A stretch of DNA of 64,000 nucleotides from Nocardioides hwasunensis. Lineage in GTDB: Bacteria; Actinomycetota; Actinomycetes; Propionibacteriales; Nocardioidaceae. How positions within the stretch are numbered: position 1 is the stretch's first letter; every line of letters begins with the position of its first letter. Positions 1 through 12,357 of this stretch are shown piece by piece. The DNA is taken from the NCBI RefSeq assembly GCF_014779665.1, contig NZ_JACXYY010000002.1:124001-188000 (forward strand), read 5' to 3'. Under the pieces are notes generated by a model. It saw nothing but the letters and a program-made list of their open reading frames with translations, searched no databases and was not told where the DNA came from. Made by a program: the position numbers and the translations under genes.

Positions 1-589
<589 letters not shown>

Positions 590-596
590 GTGGTGC

Positions 597-625
597 GTAC
601 GGCGACCGCACGCCGGTCGCCGTAC
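597..625 (+). other. perfect 12-bp hairpin in the rpoB-rpoC spacer
   Basis: A perfect inverted repeat with arms GTACGGCGACCG and CGGTCGCCGTAC and a 5-base loop sits just after the rpoB stop. There is no T run, so full Rho-independent termination is unlikely. It could be a partial terminator, a pause or an RNase processing or stability element that sets the beta to beta' ratio. The structure is seen directly; the role is inferred. Confidence 0.6.
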
Positions 626-677
626 CCCCTCAGTCACCAGCATCTACACCACGTACTAACGAAGGACTGCAGCCATC

Positions 678-4526
<3,849 letters not shown>

Positions 4527-4548
4527 CCCGAGGTCGTAGCAAGGCAAC

Positions 4549-4586
4549 CCGGACCCCGGTCTCCCGCGAGGGAGACCGGGGTCCGG
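4549..4586 (+). terminator. terminator hairpin after rpoC
   Basis: A 17-bp perfect stem begins CCGGACCCCGG and closes over the loop GCGA. It lies 23 bases past the rpoC stop. As usual in very high-GC genomes there is no poly-T tract, but the stem is stable enough to act as an intrinsic terminator for the rpoBC operon. Confidence 0.8.
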
Positions 4587-4647
4587 TGCATCTGCGGCAC
4601 ATCGCGGACCCTTGGCCTCGTGTCCGGGCCGACGCACACTGGAGGAC

Positions 4648-5202
4648 ATGGCTCGATCGCTCTGGCACCGGTCCCTGTGGTCCATGCTCGCCCTCTGCGG
4701 CTTCGCGCTGGCCGCCTCGCTCCACCTGAACGGCGCGCCGCCGGCGCAGGCGGCGGCCGTGTCCGCCCCCAGCTCGTCGAGCGCGGTGCCCGAGTGCCGC
4801 AGTGCCGACCTGCGCGCCGACTACCGCGCGCGCGACGCCGCGACCGGGCACCGCTTCGGCGTGATCCGGCTGCGCAACGTCTCCGACCGCACCTGCGTGG
4901 TGCAGGGCTACGGCGGGCTGTCGTACGTCGGCGGAGGTGACGGCACCCAGGTCGGCGCCGCTGCCGACCGCGATCCGGGGCAGGCCCGGCGCGTCGTGCT
5001 GCAGCCGGGGGAGCGGGCCCGCAGCGAGATCTCGGAGACCGTGGCGCAGAACTACCCGCGGGCCAGGTGCCGCCCGACCCCGGTCGACGGCTTCCGGGTC
5101 TATGTGCCGGACTCCACGCGCTCGCAGTTCGTCGCGCGCCCGACCACGGGCTGCCGCAACGACGCCGTGCACCTCCTCTCGCACAAGCCGTTCCACCGCT
5201 GA
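4648..5202 (+). CDS. secreted DUF4232-like protein
   Basis: A 184-residue exported protein of unknown function. The ATG at 4648 is preceded by GGAGG at 4641 and gives a clean signal peptide (MARSLWHRSLW, a hydrophobic run to about residue 24, then PPAQA before the predicted cut). An upstream in-frame TTG at 4612 exists but has no ribosome site. The mature part has the DUF4232 pattern: a first Cys in PECRSADLRA, the IRLRNVSDRTCVVQGYGG block, and a late Cys in TTGCRN. Such proteins are common cell-surface proteins in Actinobacteria. It is a single gene between terminated rpoC and a flavoprotein. Confidence 0.75.
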   Translation: MARSLWHRSLWSMLALCGFALAASLHLNGAPPAQAAAVSAPSSSSAVPECRSADLRADYRARDAATGHRFGVIRLRNVSDRTCVVQGYGGLSYVGGGDGTQVGAAADRDPGQARRVVLQPGERARSEISETVAQNYPRARCRPTPVDGFRVYVPDSTRSQFVARPTTGCRNDAVHLLSHKPFHR

Positions 5203-5259
5203 GCCGGCGGTGCCGTCGCCGGCACCCGTGCGGCTTTCCTGACCCGAGGCGTCATCTGA

Positions 5260-5265
5260 CACAAT
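5260..5265 (+). promoter_or_regulatory. -10 hexamer CACAAT, leaderless-type promoter
   Basis: CACAAT ends 7 bases before the GTG at 5273, so transcription would begin at or beside the start codon. No Shine-Dalgarno is present. This fits the leaderless pattern seen throughout the window. Confidence 0.5.
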
Positions 5266-5272
5266 CCGCCGC

Positions 5273-6553
5273 GTGACACCGCCCACCCCGCGTCCCGCCT
5301 CGACCGACGTGCTCGTCGTCGGCGCCGGCCCCGCGGGGTCGGCTGCTGCGGCGTGGGCGGCCCGCGCCGGGCTCGACGTGGTGCTCGCGGACGCCGCGAC
5401 CTTCCCGCGCGACAAGACCTGCGGCGACGGCCTGACCCCGCGTGCCATCGGCGAGATGCAGAAGCTCGGCCTCGAGGACTGGCTCCGGTCCCACACCGTC
5501 AACCAGGGGCTCCGCGCCCACGGCTTCGGCCAGACCCTGCTGCTGCCCTGGCCGGGCGGATCCCTGCCCGACTGGGGTTCGGCGGTCGCGCGCACCGAGC
5601 TCGACGACCACCTGCGCACGGTGGCCCTCGACAGCGGGGCCGTCGGGGTCGAGGGCGCCCGCGCGGTCGGCGTACGACGTGAGGGCGAGCGGGTGGCGGC
5701 GGTCAGGTTTCGAGGCTCGCAGGCTCGCGCCGCGACCGACGACGGTGGGGACGACGGCACGTTCGAGATCGCCTGCCGCTGGCTCGTGGTGGCCGACGGC
5801 GTCCGGTCGCCGCTCGGCAAGGTGCTCGGGCGAGAGTGGCACCGCGACACGGTCTACGCCGTCGCGGGGCGCTCCTACGTCGACTCCGTCATGTCGGACG
5901 ACCCGTGGATCAGCTCGCACCTCGAGCTGCGCGACGAGCGCGACGAGCTGGTGTCGGGCTACGGCTGGATCTTCCCGCTCGGCGACGGCACGGTGAACCT
6001 CGGCGCCGGCACCCTCGCGACCAGCAGGCGACCGGCCGAGGTGGCCATCAAGCCGCTGATGCAGACCTATGCCGACACCATCGGCACGGACTTCGGGCTC
6101 TCGGGCGAGCTGCGGATGCCGACCTCGGCGCTGCTGCCGATGGGCGGCGCGGTGTCCAACGTCGCCGGCCCCAACTGGGCCCTCATCGGGGACGCCGCCG
6201 CATGCGTGAACCCGCTCAACGGCGAGGGCATCGACTACGGCCTGGAGACCGGACGCCTGGTCGCCGAGCACATCTCCAGCGGCACCGGTCTGGGCGAGGC
6301 CTGGCGCGCCACGCTCCTCGAGCACTACGGCGAGTCCTTCTCCATCGCCCGTCGCCTGGCCGGCATCGCGACCCAGCCGAAGGTGGTCGCAGCGCTCGGT
6401 CCGGCCGGCATGCGCTCGGACTGGCTGATGACGCTGGCCCTGCGGTGGATGGGCAACCTGGTCGACGACGCCGACCGTGATCGCGCCGCCCGGGTCTGGC
6501 GCTGGGCGGGCAGGCGGTCGATCGCGCGCGACGCGAGGCCTCCGTTCTCGTGA
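5273..6553 (+). CDS. geranylgeranyl reductase family flavoprotein (MenJ-like)
   Basis: A 426-residue FAD-dependent reductase. The N-terminal Rossmann fingerprint VLVVGAGPAGSAAAAWAARAG (residues 12-32) binds FAD, followed by PRDKTCGDGLTPRA, the conserved block of geranylgeranyl-reductase-family enzymes, and a second FAD motif WALIGDAAACVNPLNGEGIDYG near residue 305. Family members reduce isoprenoid double bonds; in mycobacteria the relative MenJ partly saturates the menaquinone side chain, which is the likeliest role here. It reads into the downstream acyltransferase with 13 bases between them. The GTG start follows a leaderless-type -10. The substrate is inferred from the family only. Confidence 0.8.
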   Translation: MTPPTPRPASTDVLVVGAGPAGSAAAAWAARAGLDVVLADAATFPRDKTCGDGLTPRAIGEMQKLGLEDWLRSHTVNQGLRAHGFGQTLLLPWPGGSLPDWGSAVARTELDDHLRTVALDSGAVGVEGARAVGVRREGERVAAVRFRGSQARAATDDGGDDGTFEIACRWLVVADGVRSPLGKVLGREWHRDTVYAVAGRSYVDSVMSDDPWISSHLELRDERDELVSGYGWIFPLGDGTVNLGAGTLATSRRPAEVAIKPLMQTYADTIGTDFGLSGELRMPTSALLPMGGAVSNVAGPNWALIGDAAACVNPLNGEGIDYGLETGRLVAEHISSGTGLGEAWRATLLEHYGESFSIARRLAGIATQPKVVAALGPAGMRSDWLMTLALRWMGNLVDDADRDRAARVWRWAGRRSIARDARPPFS

Positions 6554-6566
6554 GCGGGGACGTCGA

Positions 6567-7400
6567 GTGACGCGCTGGTCCGATCCGGCCCGGAGCTGGC
6601 GCCGAACCACGGGCGTGAACGAGCACGTCTACCGCGCGACCAACCTCGTGGGTCGCACCGCGCTGCGGCTGCTCGACGTGCGGATGAGCTGGACGGGCCT
6701 CGAGCACCTGCCCCGGAGCGGTCCGGTGATCCTCGCCGCCACCCACGTGTCCTATCCCGACTTCCTCTTCATCCAGGCCGCCGCACGACCGGTGCGTCGC
6801 TACATCCGCTTCATGTCGCGCCACGAGCCGTGGGGCATGCGCGGTCTGTCCCGGGCGATGGTCTCGATGCGCCACATCCCGGTCGACCGCAAGGCACCCG
6901 CAGCGGCGTACGTCATGGCACGCCGGCTGCTGGACGAGGGCGAGGCCGTCTGCGCGTTCCCCGAGGCCGGGATCAGCTACTCCTACACGGTCCGCTCGCT
7001 CATGCGCGGCGTGGCGGCGCTGGCCCAGGAGACCGGTGCGCCGGTGGTGCCGGTCGCCCTGTGGGGTGCGCAGCGGATCTACTCCGTCGGGGTCCCCGAC
7101 GAGCACGGCAGGGAGCCTCGACCCGACCTGACGCGCGGGCGCCGCGTCGACGTCGACTTCGGGGCCCCGCTGACGGTGGCCCGGGGTGAGGACCTGACCG
7201 AGTGGACCCGCCGGCTCGGCCACCTGCTGACCGACCAGCTCGAGGCACTCCAGCGCCTCCCGCACCACCAGCCGCGGCCGGGCGAGTGCGCCCCGTGGCA
7301 CCCGGCGCACCTCGGCGGCCACGCCCCGACGCGCGCGGAGGCGGCCCATCTCGACATCGTGCCGCGCTCGGCGATCAGCCCGACGTGGGGGCCTTGCTAG
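6567..7400 (+). CDS. 1-acyl-sn-glycerol-3-phosphate acyltransferase family protein
   Basis: A 277-residue PlsC-type acyltransferase that would transfer an acyl chain to a lysophosphatidate or similar acceptor at the membrane. The HX4D catalytic motif is H60-V-S-Y-P-D65 and the acceptor-binding motif is FPEAG at 131-135 (a variant of FPEGT). The GTG start at 6567 follows GGGGA about 6 bases upstream. A longer reading frame from 6477 is rejected because it would run inside the preceding gene. It is probably cotranscribed with the flavoprotein. The C-terminal 40 residues are His/Pro-rich. It overlaps the convergent 7375-8406 gene by 26 bases. Confidence 0.85.
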   Translation: MTRWSDPARSWRRTTGVNEHVYRATNLVGRTALRLLDVRMSWTGLEHLPRSGPVILAATHVSYPDFLFIQAAARPVRRYIRFMSRHEPWGMRGLSRAMVSMRHIPVDRKAPAAAYVMARRLLDEGEAVCAFPEAGISYSYTVRSLMRGVAALAQETGAPVVPVALWGAQRIYSVGVPDEHGREPRPDLTRGRRVDVDFGAPLTVARGEDLTEWTRRLGHLLTDQLEALQRLPHHQPRPGECAPWHPAHLGGHAPTRAEAAHLDIVPRSAISPTWGPC

Positions 7401-8406
7401 CGCGTCGCCTGGCCTCGATCCACCCCAGCGGGTTGGTGAACGGCTCCAGCACGCGGCGCACGGGCGGGCTGGCCAGCAGCAGCGCGAGACCGACCGCGCC
7501 CAGCACGGTGAGCACCAGCCCGAGCACGGCGTGCTGCGCGGTGAAGTCGGGCCAGCCGAGGGCCTTGACGGTCTTGATGACGAAGCCGTGGAAGAGGTAG
7601 ACCACCAGCGTGGCCGTGCCCATCGTGGTGAACCAGCCGAGGTTGCGCCGGGGCACCAGCGACATCGCCGCGAACGCGCCCACGAGGCCGACCATCATCA
7701 CGGTCAGCCTGGTCTGGAAGACGACCTCGTTGTCGATCGGGATGTCGGCGTAGCCGGTGTCGTACCAGAGCAGCGCGGCCGCGGCCCAGGTGTCGGTGTA
7801 GGCCGCCATGACGCCGATCCCGATGAGCATCGGGACCGCGGCGAGGCGCACCCACATGTCGTCGAGGTGCTTGAGGTGTCGCGGCTTGAGGTGGAGGCCG
7901 AGCACGAAGAACGGCAGGAGGCCGAGGAACCGCGGGATCATCAGGGTGTCGTCGGTCCAGAGCCCGCCGAGCAGGCTGACGATCACCGACAGCGGCAGGA
8001 AGAGCCAGTGCAGCTTGAGGATCGGCGTGATCAGGCGCCACATGAGCAGCACGATGAGGTACCACATGGTCCAGTGCGGGACGAGCCACAGCGGGCCCTG
8101 CACGCCCTCGTCGGCGACGTACCTGCGGAAGTAGAACAGGGCCGGCTCGAAGAGCAGGTAGGGGACCAGGAGCGTGTAGACGAGGTTCTTCAACCGGCGC
8201 CGGTCCCACTCGAACGACTTCGACAGGTAGCCGCTCACGAAGACGAACGCAGGGATGTGCCAGAGGTAGATGAAGTCGTAGACCCAGTGGCTGCCGGCGG
8301 TCGACTCGGCGAGGCTGATCGCGTGCCCGATGACGACCAGGGTGACCAGGACCATCTTGACGTTGTCGAGCCACGGATCACGGGACGGGGGAGCCACGGC
8401 GGACAC
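7375..8406 (-). CDS. acyltransferase 3 family integral membrane protein
   Basis: A 343-residue polytopic membrane protein of the acyltransferase-3 / fucose-4-O-acetylase-like class, which O-acylates extracytoplasmic sugars. The N-terminus has the typical RDPWLDNVKMVLVTLVVIGH, with the family His at the end of helix 1 and an Arg shortly before it. About ten hydrophobic segments follow, for example WHIPAFVFVSGYLS and TATLVVYLFHGFVIK. The GTG start is 22 bases from the divergent Nudix gene. The acceptor is unknown. Its 3' end overlaps the PlsC-type gene on the other strand. Confidence 0.8.
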   Translation of the reverse strand: MSAVAPPSRDPWLDNVKMVLVTLVVIGHAISLAESTAGSHWVYDFIYLWHIPAFVFVSGYLSKSFEWDRRRLKNLVYTLLVPYLLFEPALFYFRRYVADEGVQGPLWLVPHWTMWYLIVLLMWRLITPILKLHWLFLPLSVIVSLLGGLWTDDTLMIPRFLGLLPFFVLGLHLKPRHLKHLDDMWVRLAAVPMLIGIGVMAAYTDTWAAAALLWYDTGYADIPIDNEVVFQTRLTVMMVGLVGAFAAMSLVPRRNLGWFTTMGTATLVVYLFHGFVIKTVKALGWPDFTAQHAVLGLVLTVLGAVGLALLLASPPVRRVLEPFTNPLGWIEARRRASKAPTSG

Positions 8407-8416
8407 CGTACTTCAC

Positions 8417-8422
8417 TAGGTT
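8417..8422 (+). promoter_or_regulatory. -10 hexamer TAGGTT, leaderless-type promoter
   Basis: TAGGTT ends 6 bases before the ATG at 8429 within the 22-base divergent spacer. A transcript would start at the ATG. No ribosome-binding site could fit. Confidence 0.55.
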
Positions 8423-8428
8423 GGGCCC

Positions 8429-9319
8429 ATGAGCTCCCTCCCGAGACGACAGCGAGTGGCCGCGTACGCCGTGGTGCTCCGCGAGCGTGAGGGACGTGTC
8501 GAGATCCTCCTGAGCCGGCTCGCGCCGAAGGTCTCGCGCACCGAGCTGTGGACCCTGCCGGGAGGCGGTGTCGACCACGGCGAGGACCCGCGCGCGGCGC
8601 TGGTCCGCGAGATCCACGAGGAGACCGGGCTCGACGCGACGGTGGGCGAGACGGCCCACGTCTACAGCGCCCACCTGCCCCGGGCCACCCGAGACGGCCG
8701 GCTGGTGGACGCGCACGCCATCCGGATCGTGTACGACGCCTGCGTGCCCGCCGACGCGCCGGTGCCGCACGTGGTCGAGGTCGACGGCTCCACGGCCGAG
8801 GCCGCCTGGCACGCGCTGGAGGACGTCGCGTCGGGCGCCGTCCCGGTGGCCGCACAGGTCACCGACGCGCTGGTCGACCACCAGCCGTTCCGGCTGCAGC
8901 GCGTCGCCGCCTACGCGCTCGTCACCCGCCCCGAGCAGGTCCTGCTGACGCGGCTCTCGCCCCGCGCGGCCCACCCCGGCCGGTGGACGCTGCCCGGGGG
9001 TGGCGTCGACCACGGCGAGCACCCGTCGGACGCGCTCGCGCGCGAGGTCGAGGAGGAGTGCGGGCTCACCTGCCGGGTCGGCGACCTGCTCGGGGTGCAC
9101 GACACCCACTTCGCCGGGCATGCGCCCTCCGGCCGGATCGAGGACTACCACGGCATCCACCTGATCTTCCGCGCGAGCGTCGCCGACGGTGAGCCGCAGG
9201 TCCAGGACGTCGGCGGCACCACCGACGAGGTGGCGTGGGTCGACCTCTCCGCGGTCGACTCGGGTCAGGTCCCGGTCCTCGACGTGGTCATCCACGCCCT
9301 GGCCCTGGGCGAGGCCTGA
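8429..9319 (+). CDS. tandem-domain Nudix hydrolase
   Basis: A 296-residue protein made of two complete Nudix domains. Box 1 spans residues 46-68 (E52, R60-E61, E64-E65, G67) and box 2 spans 191-213 (E197, R205-E206, E209-E210, G212), both matching GX5EX7REUXEEXGU. Both halves begin with QRVAAYA and share LPGGGVDHGE, so the gene arose by internal duplication. Nudix enzymes cleave nucleoside diphosphates linked to another moiety; the substrate cannot be read from sequence. Both metal sites look intact. It is leaderless and divergent from the membrane acyltransferase. Confidence 0.9.
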   Translation: MSSLPRRQRVAAYAVVLREREGRVEILLSRLAPKVSRTELWTLPGGGVDHGEDPRAALVREIHEETGLDATVGETAHVYSAHLPRATRDGRLVDAHAIRIVYDACVPADAPVPHVVEVDGSTAEAAWHALEDVASGAVPVAAQVTDALVDHQPFRLQRVAAYALVTRPEQVLLTRLSPRAAHPGRWTLPGGGVDHGEHPSDALAREVEEECGLTCRVGDLLGVHDTHFAGHAPSGRIEDYHGIHLIFRASVADGEPQVQDVGGTTDEVAWVDLSAVDSGQVPVLDVVIHALALGEA

Positions 9320-9351
9320 GCCGTGACCGCACCTCCTGCGACCGCGCCACC

Positions 9352-9357
9352 TAGACT
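9352..9357 (+). promoter_or_regulatory. -10 hexamer TAGACT, leaderless-type promoter
   Basis: TAGACT is followed by 6 bases and then the GTG of the 27-residue microprotein at 9364. It would drive the microprotein-methyltransferase pair. Confidence 0.55.
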
Positions 9358-9363
9358 GACGAG

Positions 9364-9447
9364 GTGAATCCCCGTCAGCGTCGCCTCGTGATCCCGGTGG
9401 CGCTGGTGGCCCTCCTCGTCATCGTCGTCGTCGCCGCCGTCCTGTGA
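9364..9447 (+). CDS. 27-residue membrane microprotein, translationally coupled to the next gene
   Basis: A short reading frame of 27 codons encodes a basic head (MNPRQRRL) followed by an unbroken hydrophobic helix (VIPVALVALLVIVVVAAVL). It looks like a single-span membrane peptide with the N-terminus inside. The stop codon overlaps the GTG of the methyltransferase (GTGA at 9444-9447), and a -10 hexamer TAGACT lies 6 bases before its own GTG, so it is the first translated frame of a leaderless message. It could be a real membrane peptide or a leader peptide that brings ribosomes to the next gene. No homologue is recalled with certainty. Confidence 0.6.
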   Translation: MNPRQRRLVIPVALVALLVIVVVAAVL

Positions 9448-10664
9448 GCGAGTGGGCGCAGCTCCGCGCTGCCATCCTCGAGACCGACCACCTGGTGCGC
9501 GCCCTGGCCAGCGGGCGGCGCAAGGGACAGCCGGCACCGGTCGTGGAGGGTCGCGAGGTCCGCCGCGTGGAGCTGCGGGTCGTCGACCTCAAGGGTGGCC
9601 GCCACCTGCAGGTGGTGTCGTACGACGCCGTGCAGGCGCACACCACCAACCACCTGCTCGGCGACGCGGCCGCCGCCGCGGTGGACGGCCTGCTGGCCCA
9701 ACCCTTCGCCAACTGGCACGTGGACACCGCGACGGAGACCCACCAGCTCCGGGTGACCAAGAAGGGTGTGCCGATGCTCCACACGTCGACGCGTGCGGAG
9801 CCGGTCGAGGTCTCGCGCGACCACGACCGTGACAAGGACCGGTTGCTGCGTGAGGACGACCCGGCCCTCGTCGCGCTCGGTATCAGCGACGCCCAGGGAC
9901 GGGTCAAGCCGAGCCGGCAGGCGAAGTACCGCCAGGTCGAGGAGTTCCTGCGGCTGCTCGACGCGAGCCTGACCGACGGCCTGGCCAAGGGGCACCTGCG
10001 CACGCCCACGGCCGACGACCCGCTCCGCGTCGTCGACCTCGGGTGCGGCAACGCCTACCTCACCTTCGCCGCCCACCAGCTCCTCACCGGCCCGGTCGAG
10101 GCGGGCGGGCGCGGCCTGCCGGTCCGGATGACCGGCGTCGACGTCCGCCAGCAGTCGGCCGACCACAACTCCCGGATCGCCGCCGAGCTCGGCATCGAGA
10201 CCGACTTCGTCGTCGGCACCATCTCCGACGCCTCGCTCGAGCTCGCGCCCGACGTCGTGCTCGCGCTGCACGCCTGCGACACCGCCACGGACGACGCGCT
10301 GGCCCGCGCCGTCGAGTGGGGGGCGCCGCTGGTGCTCGCGGCGCCGTGCTGCCACCACGACATCGCCAGCCAGCTGCGCAAGGCCCCGCCGCCTGCGCCC
10401 TACGCGGCGCTGACCCGCGACGGGATCCTGCGTGAGCGGCTCGCGGACACGCTGACCGACGCCCTGCGCGCCGAGCTCCTCCGGGGGCTGGGCTACCGCG
10501 TGGACGTGGTGCAGTTCGTCGAGAGCGCCCACACGCCCCGCAACACGCTCATCCGCGCCGTCCGGGTGGGCGAGGCGAGCGAGGCCGCGACGCACGACGC
10601 CCCACACGACCTGGCGGTCGCATGGGGCGTACGTCCGAAGCTGGCGGAGCTGCTCGGCCGGTGA
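9444..10664 (+). CDS. SAM-dependent methyltransferase (Methyltransf_32-like)
   Basis: A 406-residue class I methyltransferase. The N-terminal ~190 residues form a separate domain rich in basic residues and end in KPSRQAKYRQVEEFLRLL. The SAM-binding motif I is VDLGCG at 197-202, the acidic loop is MTGVDVRQ, and LALHACDTATDDAL leads to the distinctive APCCHHD at 300-306. This Cys-Cys-His-His signature is shared with Methyltransf_32 proteins, relatives of eukaryotic METTL25-type enzymes, and suggests an RNA substrate (inference). Its GTG overlaps the stop of the 27-residue peptide, indicating coupled translation. Confidence 0.75.
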   Translation: MSEWAQLRAAILETDHLVRALASGRRKGQPAPVVEGREVRRVELRVVDLKGGRHLQVVSYDAVQAHTTNHLLGDAAAAAVDGLLAQPFANWHVDTATETHQLRVTKKGVPMLHTSTRAEPVEVSRDHDRDKDRLLREDDPALVALGISDAQGRVKPSRQAKYRQVEEFLRLLDASLTDGLAKGHLRTPTADDPLRVVDLGCGNAYLTFAAHQLLTGPVEAGGRGLPVRMTGVDVRQQSADHNSRIAAELGIETDFVVGTISDASLELAPDVVLALHACDTATDDALARAVEWGAPLVLAAPCCHHDIASQLRKAPPPAPYAALTRDGILRERLADTLTDALRAELLRGLGYRVDVVQFVESAHTPRNTLIRAVRVGEASEAATHDAPHDLAVAWGVRPKLAELLGR

Positions 10665-10682
10665 CCGGTCGGCGCTCGACCC

Positions 10683-10823
10683 TCAGCCGGTGAACAGCGC
10701 CGAGGCGCGGTCGATCGTCTGCCAGAGTCCGTAGGCGAGCGGGATGCCCACCATCAGCCAGGCCAGGGCGATCAGGATCGGGCTCGTGGTGGTCGTGTCG
10801 GCGGTGGTCTCGTCGGTGCTCAT
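10683..10823 (-). CDS. MFS transporter small subunit
   Basis: A 46-residue membrane peptide: a Thr-rich N-terminus (MSTDETTADTTTTS), one hydrophobic span (PILIALAWLMVGIPLAYGLW) and a short polar end (QTIDRASALFTG). Peptides of this kind are annotated as the small subunit of OFA-type MFS transporters, and the gene sits exactly where expected: its ATG overlaps the stop of the MFS gene (ATGA, 10820-10823). It probably binds or stabilises the transporter; its function has not been worked out. Confidence 0.8.
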   Translation of the reverse strand: MSTDETTADTTTTSPILIALAWLMVGIPLAYGLWQTIDRASALFTG

Positions 10824-12214
10824 CGGCTCGCCTCCTGGCGCTTGGAGATGCGGTCCTCGTTGGCGGAGTTCGCCTCCTGGTCGAAGTGGCTCTCGTCGAC
10901 CGGCCTGATCATCAGGTTGGCCACGAAGCCGACCGCGAGCACGCCGACCATCGTCAGCAGCGCGGGACGGTAGTCGGAGGCCACGAGGTTCCCGGGCTCA
11001 CCGATGCGGTCGAGGATGCCGTTGACGATGAGCGGGCCGGCGACGCCGGCCGCGGCCCAGGCCGTGAGCAGGCGACCGTGGATGGCGCCGACCTCGAGGG
11101 TGCCGAACAGGTCCTTGAGGTAGGCCGGGACGGTCGCGAAGCCACCGCCGTAGTAGGACAGGATCACCACGGCGAGGACCACGAAGACGACGGTCGAGCT
11201 GCTGCCGAAGAGGGCGAGCAGCAGGTAGAGCACCGCGCCCACGCCGAGGTACATGACGTACGTCGGCTTGCGGCCGATGCGGTCCGAGAGGCTGGACCAC
11301 GCGATGCGGCCGAGCATGTTGGCCAGCGACAGCACGCCGACGAAGCCACCCGCCGCAGCGGCCGAGACCGAGCTCGTGCCGTTGTCGCGGAAGAAGTCCT
11401 GGATCATCGGGGCGGCCTGCTCGAGGATGCCGATGCCCGCGGTGACGTTGCAGAAGAGCACGACCCACAGGAACCAGAACTGGCGCGTGCGGATCGCCTT
11501 CGAGGCCCGCACGAGCGCGCCGTTGGTGCCGGGGGAGTGCTCCGCCGTCGTGTCGTCGCCGTGGCCCGGTGGCACCCGGATCAGCGCCGCGCCGATCAGC
11601 ATGAACACGGTGTAGACCACGCCGAGCGTGACGAACGTCTGGGCCAGGGCCGACCCGGAGGCCACCGCGCCCGGCTCCGTCGGCGCGAAGCTGGGGTCGT
11701 ACATCCCCATCAGGCGGTTGGAGAGCGGGGAGGCGATGAGCGCACCGCCGCCGAAGCCCATGATCGCCATGCCGGTGGCCAGACCCGGACGGTCGGGGAA
11801 CCACTTGATCAGCGTGGACACCGGGGAGATGTAGCCGATGCCCAGGCCGATGCCGCCGATGACGCCGTAGCCGAGGTAGAGCAGCCACAGCTGCGAGGTC
11901 GCGATGCCGGCCGAGCCGATCATGAAGCCGACGCCCCAGCACAGCGCAGCAGCGAGCATCGCCTTGCGCGGACCGGAGCGCTCCACCCACGTGCCGAGCA
12001 CGGCGGCCGAGAGACCGAGCATCACGATCGCGATCGAGAACACCCAGCCGATCGCCGTGAGGCTGGTGTCGAAGCTGTCGACCAGGGAGTTCTTGAACAC
12101 CGAGAAGGCGTAGACCTGCCCGATCGAGAGATGGACCGCCAGTGCGGCGGGTGGGATCAGCCAACGGCTGTAGCCCGGTCCGGCGACGATCGCCGACTTG
12201 TCGAGACGCGACAT
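10820..12214 (-). CDS. MFS transporter, oxalate/formate antiporter (OFA) family
   Basis: A 464-residue, 12-helix major facilitator. The N-terminus (RWLIPPAALAVHLSIGQVYAFSVF) is typical of the OFA family, followed by loop motifs GTWVERSGPRKAM and LSDRIGRKPTYVM. OFA members exchange small carboxylates such as oxalate, formate, pyruvate or lactate, so a monocarboxylate or dicarboxylate is likely. The second of two close ATGs (12214) is preferred because GAAAGG lies 6 bases upstream of it; the first (12220) would overlap that site. A 7-bp hairpin (12228-12246) lies in the leader just before the ribosome site. The gene is coupled to a small-subunit gene. Confidence 0.85.
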   Translation of the reverse strand: MSRLDKSAIVAGPGYSRWLIPPAALAVHLSIGQVYAFSVFKNSLVDSFDTSLTAIGWVFSIAIVMLGLSAAVLGTWVERSGPRKAMLAAALCWGVGFMIGSAGIATSQLWLLYLGYGVIGGIGLGIGYISPVSTLIKWFPDRPGLATGMAIMGFGGGALIASPLSNRLMGMYDPSFAPTEPGAVASGSALAQTFVTLGVVYTVFMLIGAALIRVPPGHGDDTTAEHSPGTNGALVRASKAIRTRQFWFLWVVLFCNVTAGIGILEQAAPMIQDFFRDNGTSSVSAAAAGGFVGVLSLANMLGRIAWSSLSDRIGRKPTYVMYLGVGAVLYLLLALFGSSSTVVFVVLAVVILSYYGGGFATVPAYLKDLFGTLEVGAIHGRLLTAWAAAGVAGPLIVNGILDRIGEPGNLVASDYRPALLTMVGVLAVGFVANLMIRPVDESHFDQEANSANEDRISKRQEASR

Positions 12215-12259
12215 GCGCATCCTTTCCGCGAGAGAGAACCTCTCGCCACGCTACGGACG

Positions 12260-12287
12260 GGTGATTGATCTGTCACCTACGCGTAGG
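12260..12287. promoter_or_regulatory. two adjoining operator-like palindromes
   Basis: Between the MFS gene and the divergent secreted-protein gene lie GGTGA-N8-TCACC (12260-12277) and the perfect 12-bp palindrome CCTACGCGTAGG (12276-12287). They overlap by two bases. They could be binding sites for a dimeric regulator of the transporter; no regulator gene is adjacent. Confidence 0.4.
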
Positions 12288-12345
12288 GGTGGCACGACGA
12301 GCGGTAGGTCAGGCACGACCAACGGTCCGCGAGGACGTCCCCGGC

Positions 12346-12351
12346 TACCGT
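12346..12351 (+). promoter_or_regulatory. -10 hexamer TACCGT, leaderless-type promoter
   Basis: TACCGT is followed by 6 bases and the GTG at 12358. It supports that GTG over the longer frame opening at 12265. Confidence 0.45.
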
Positions 12352-12357
12352 GGCCGT

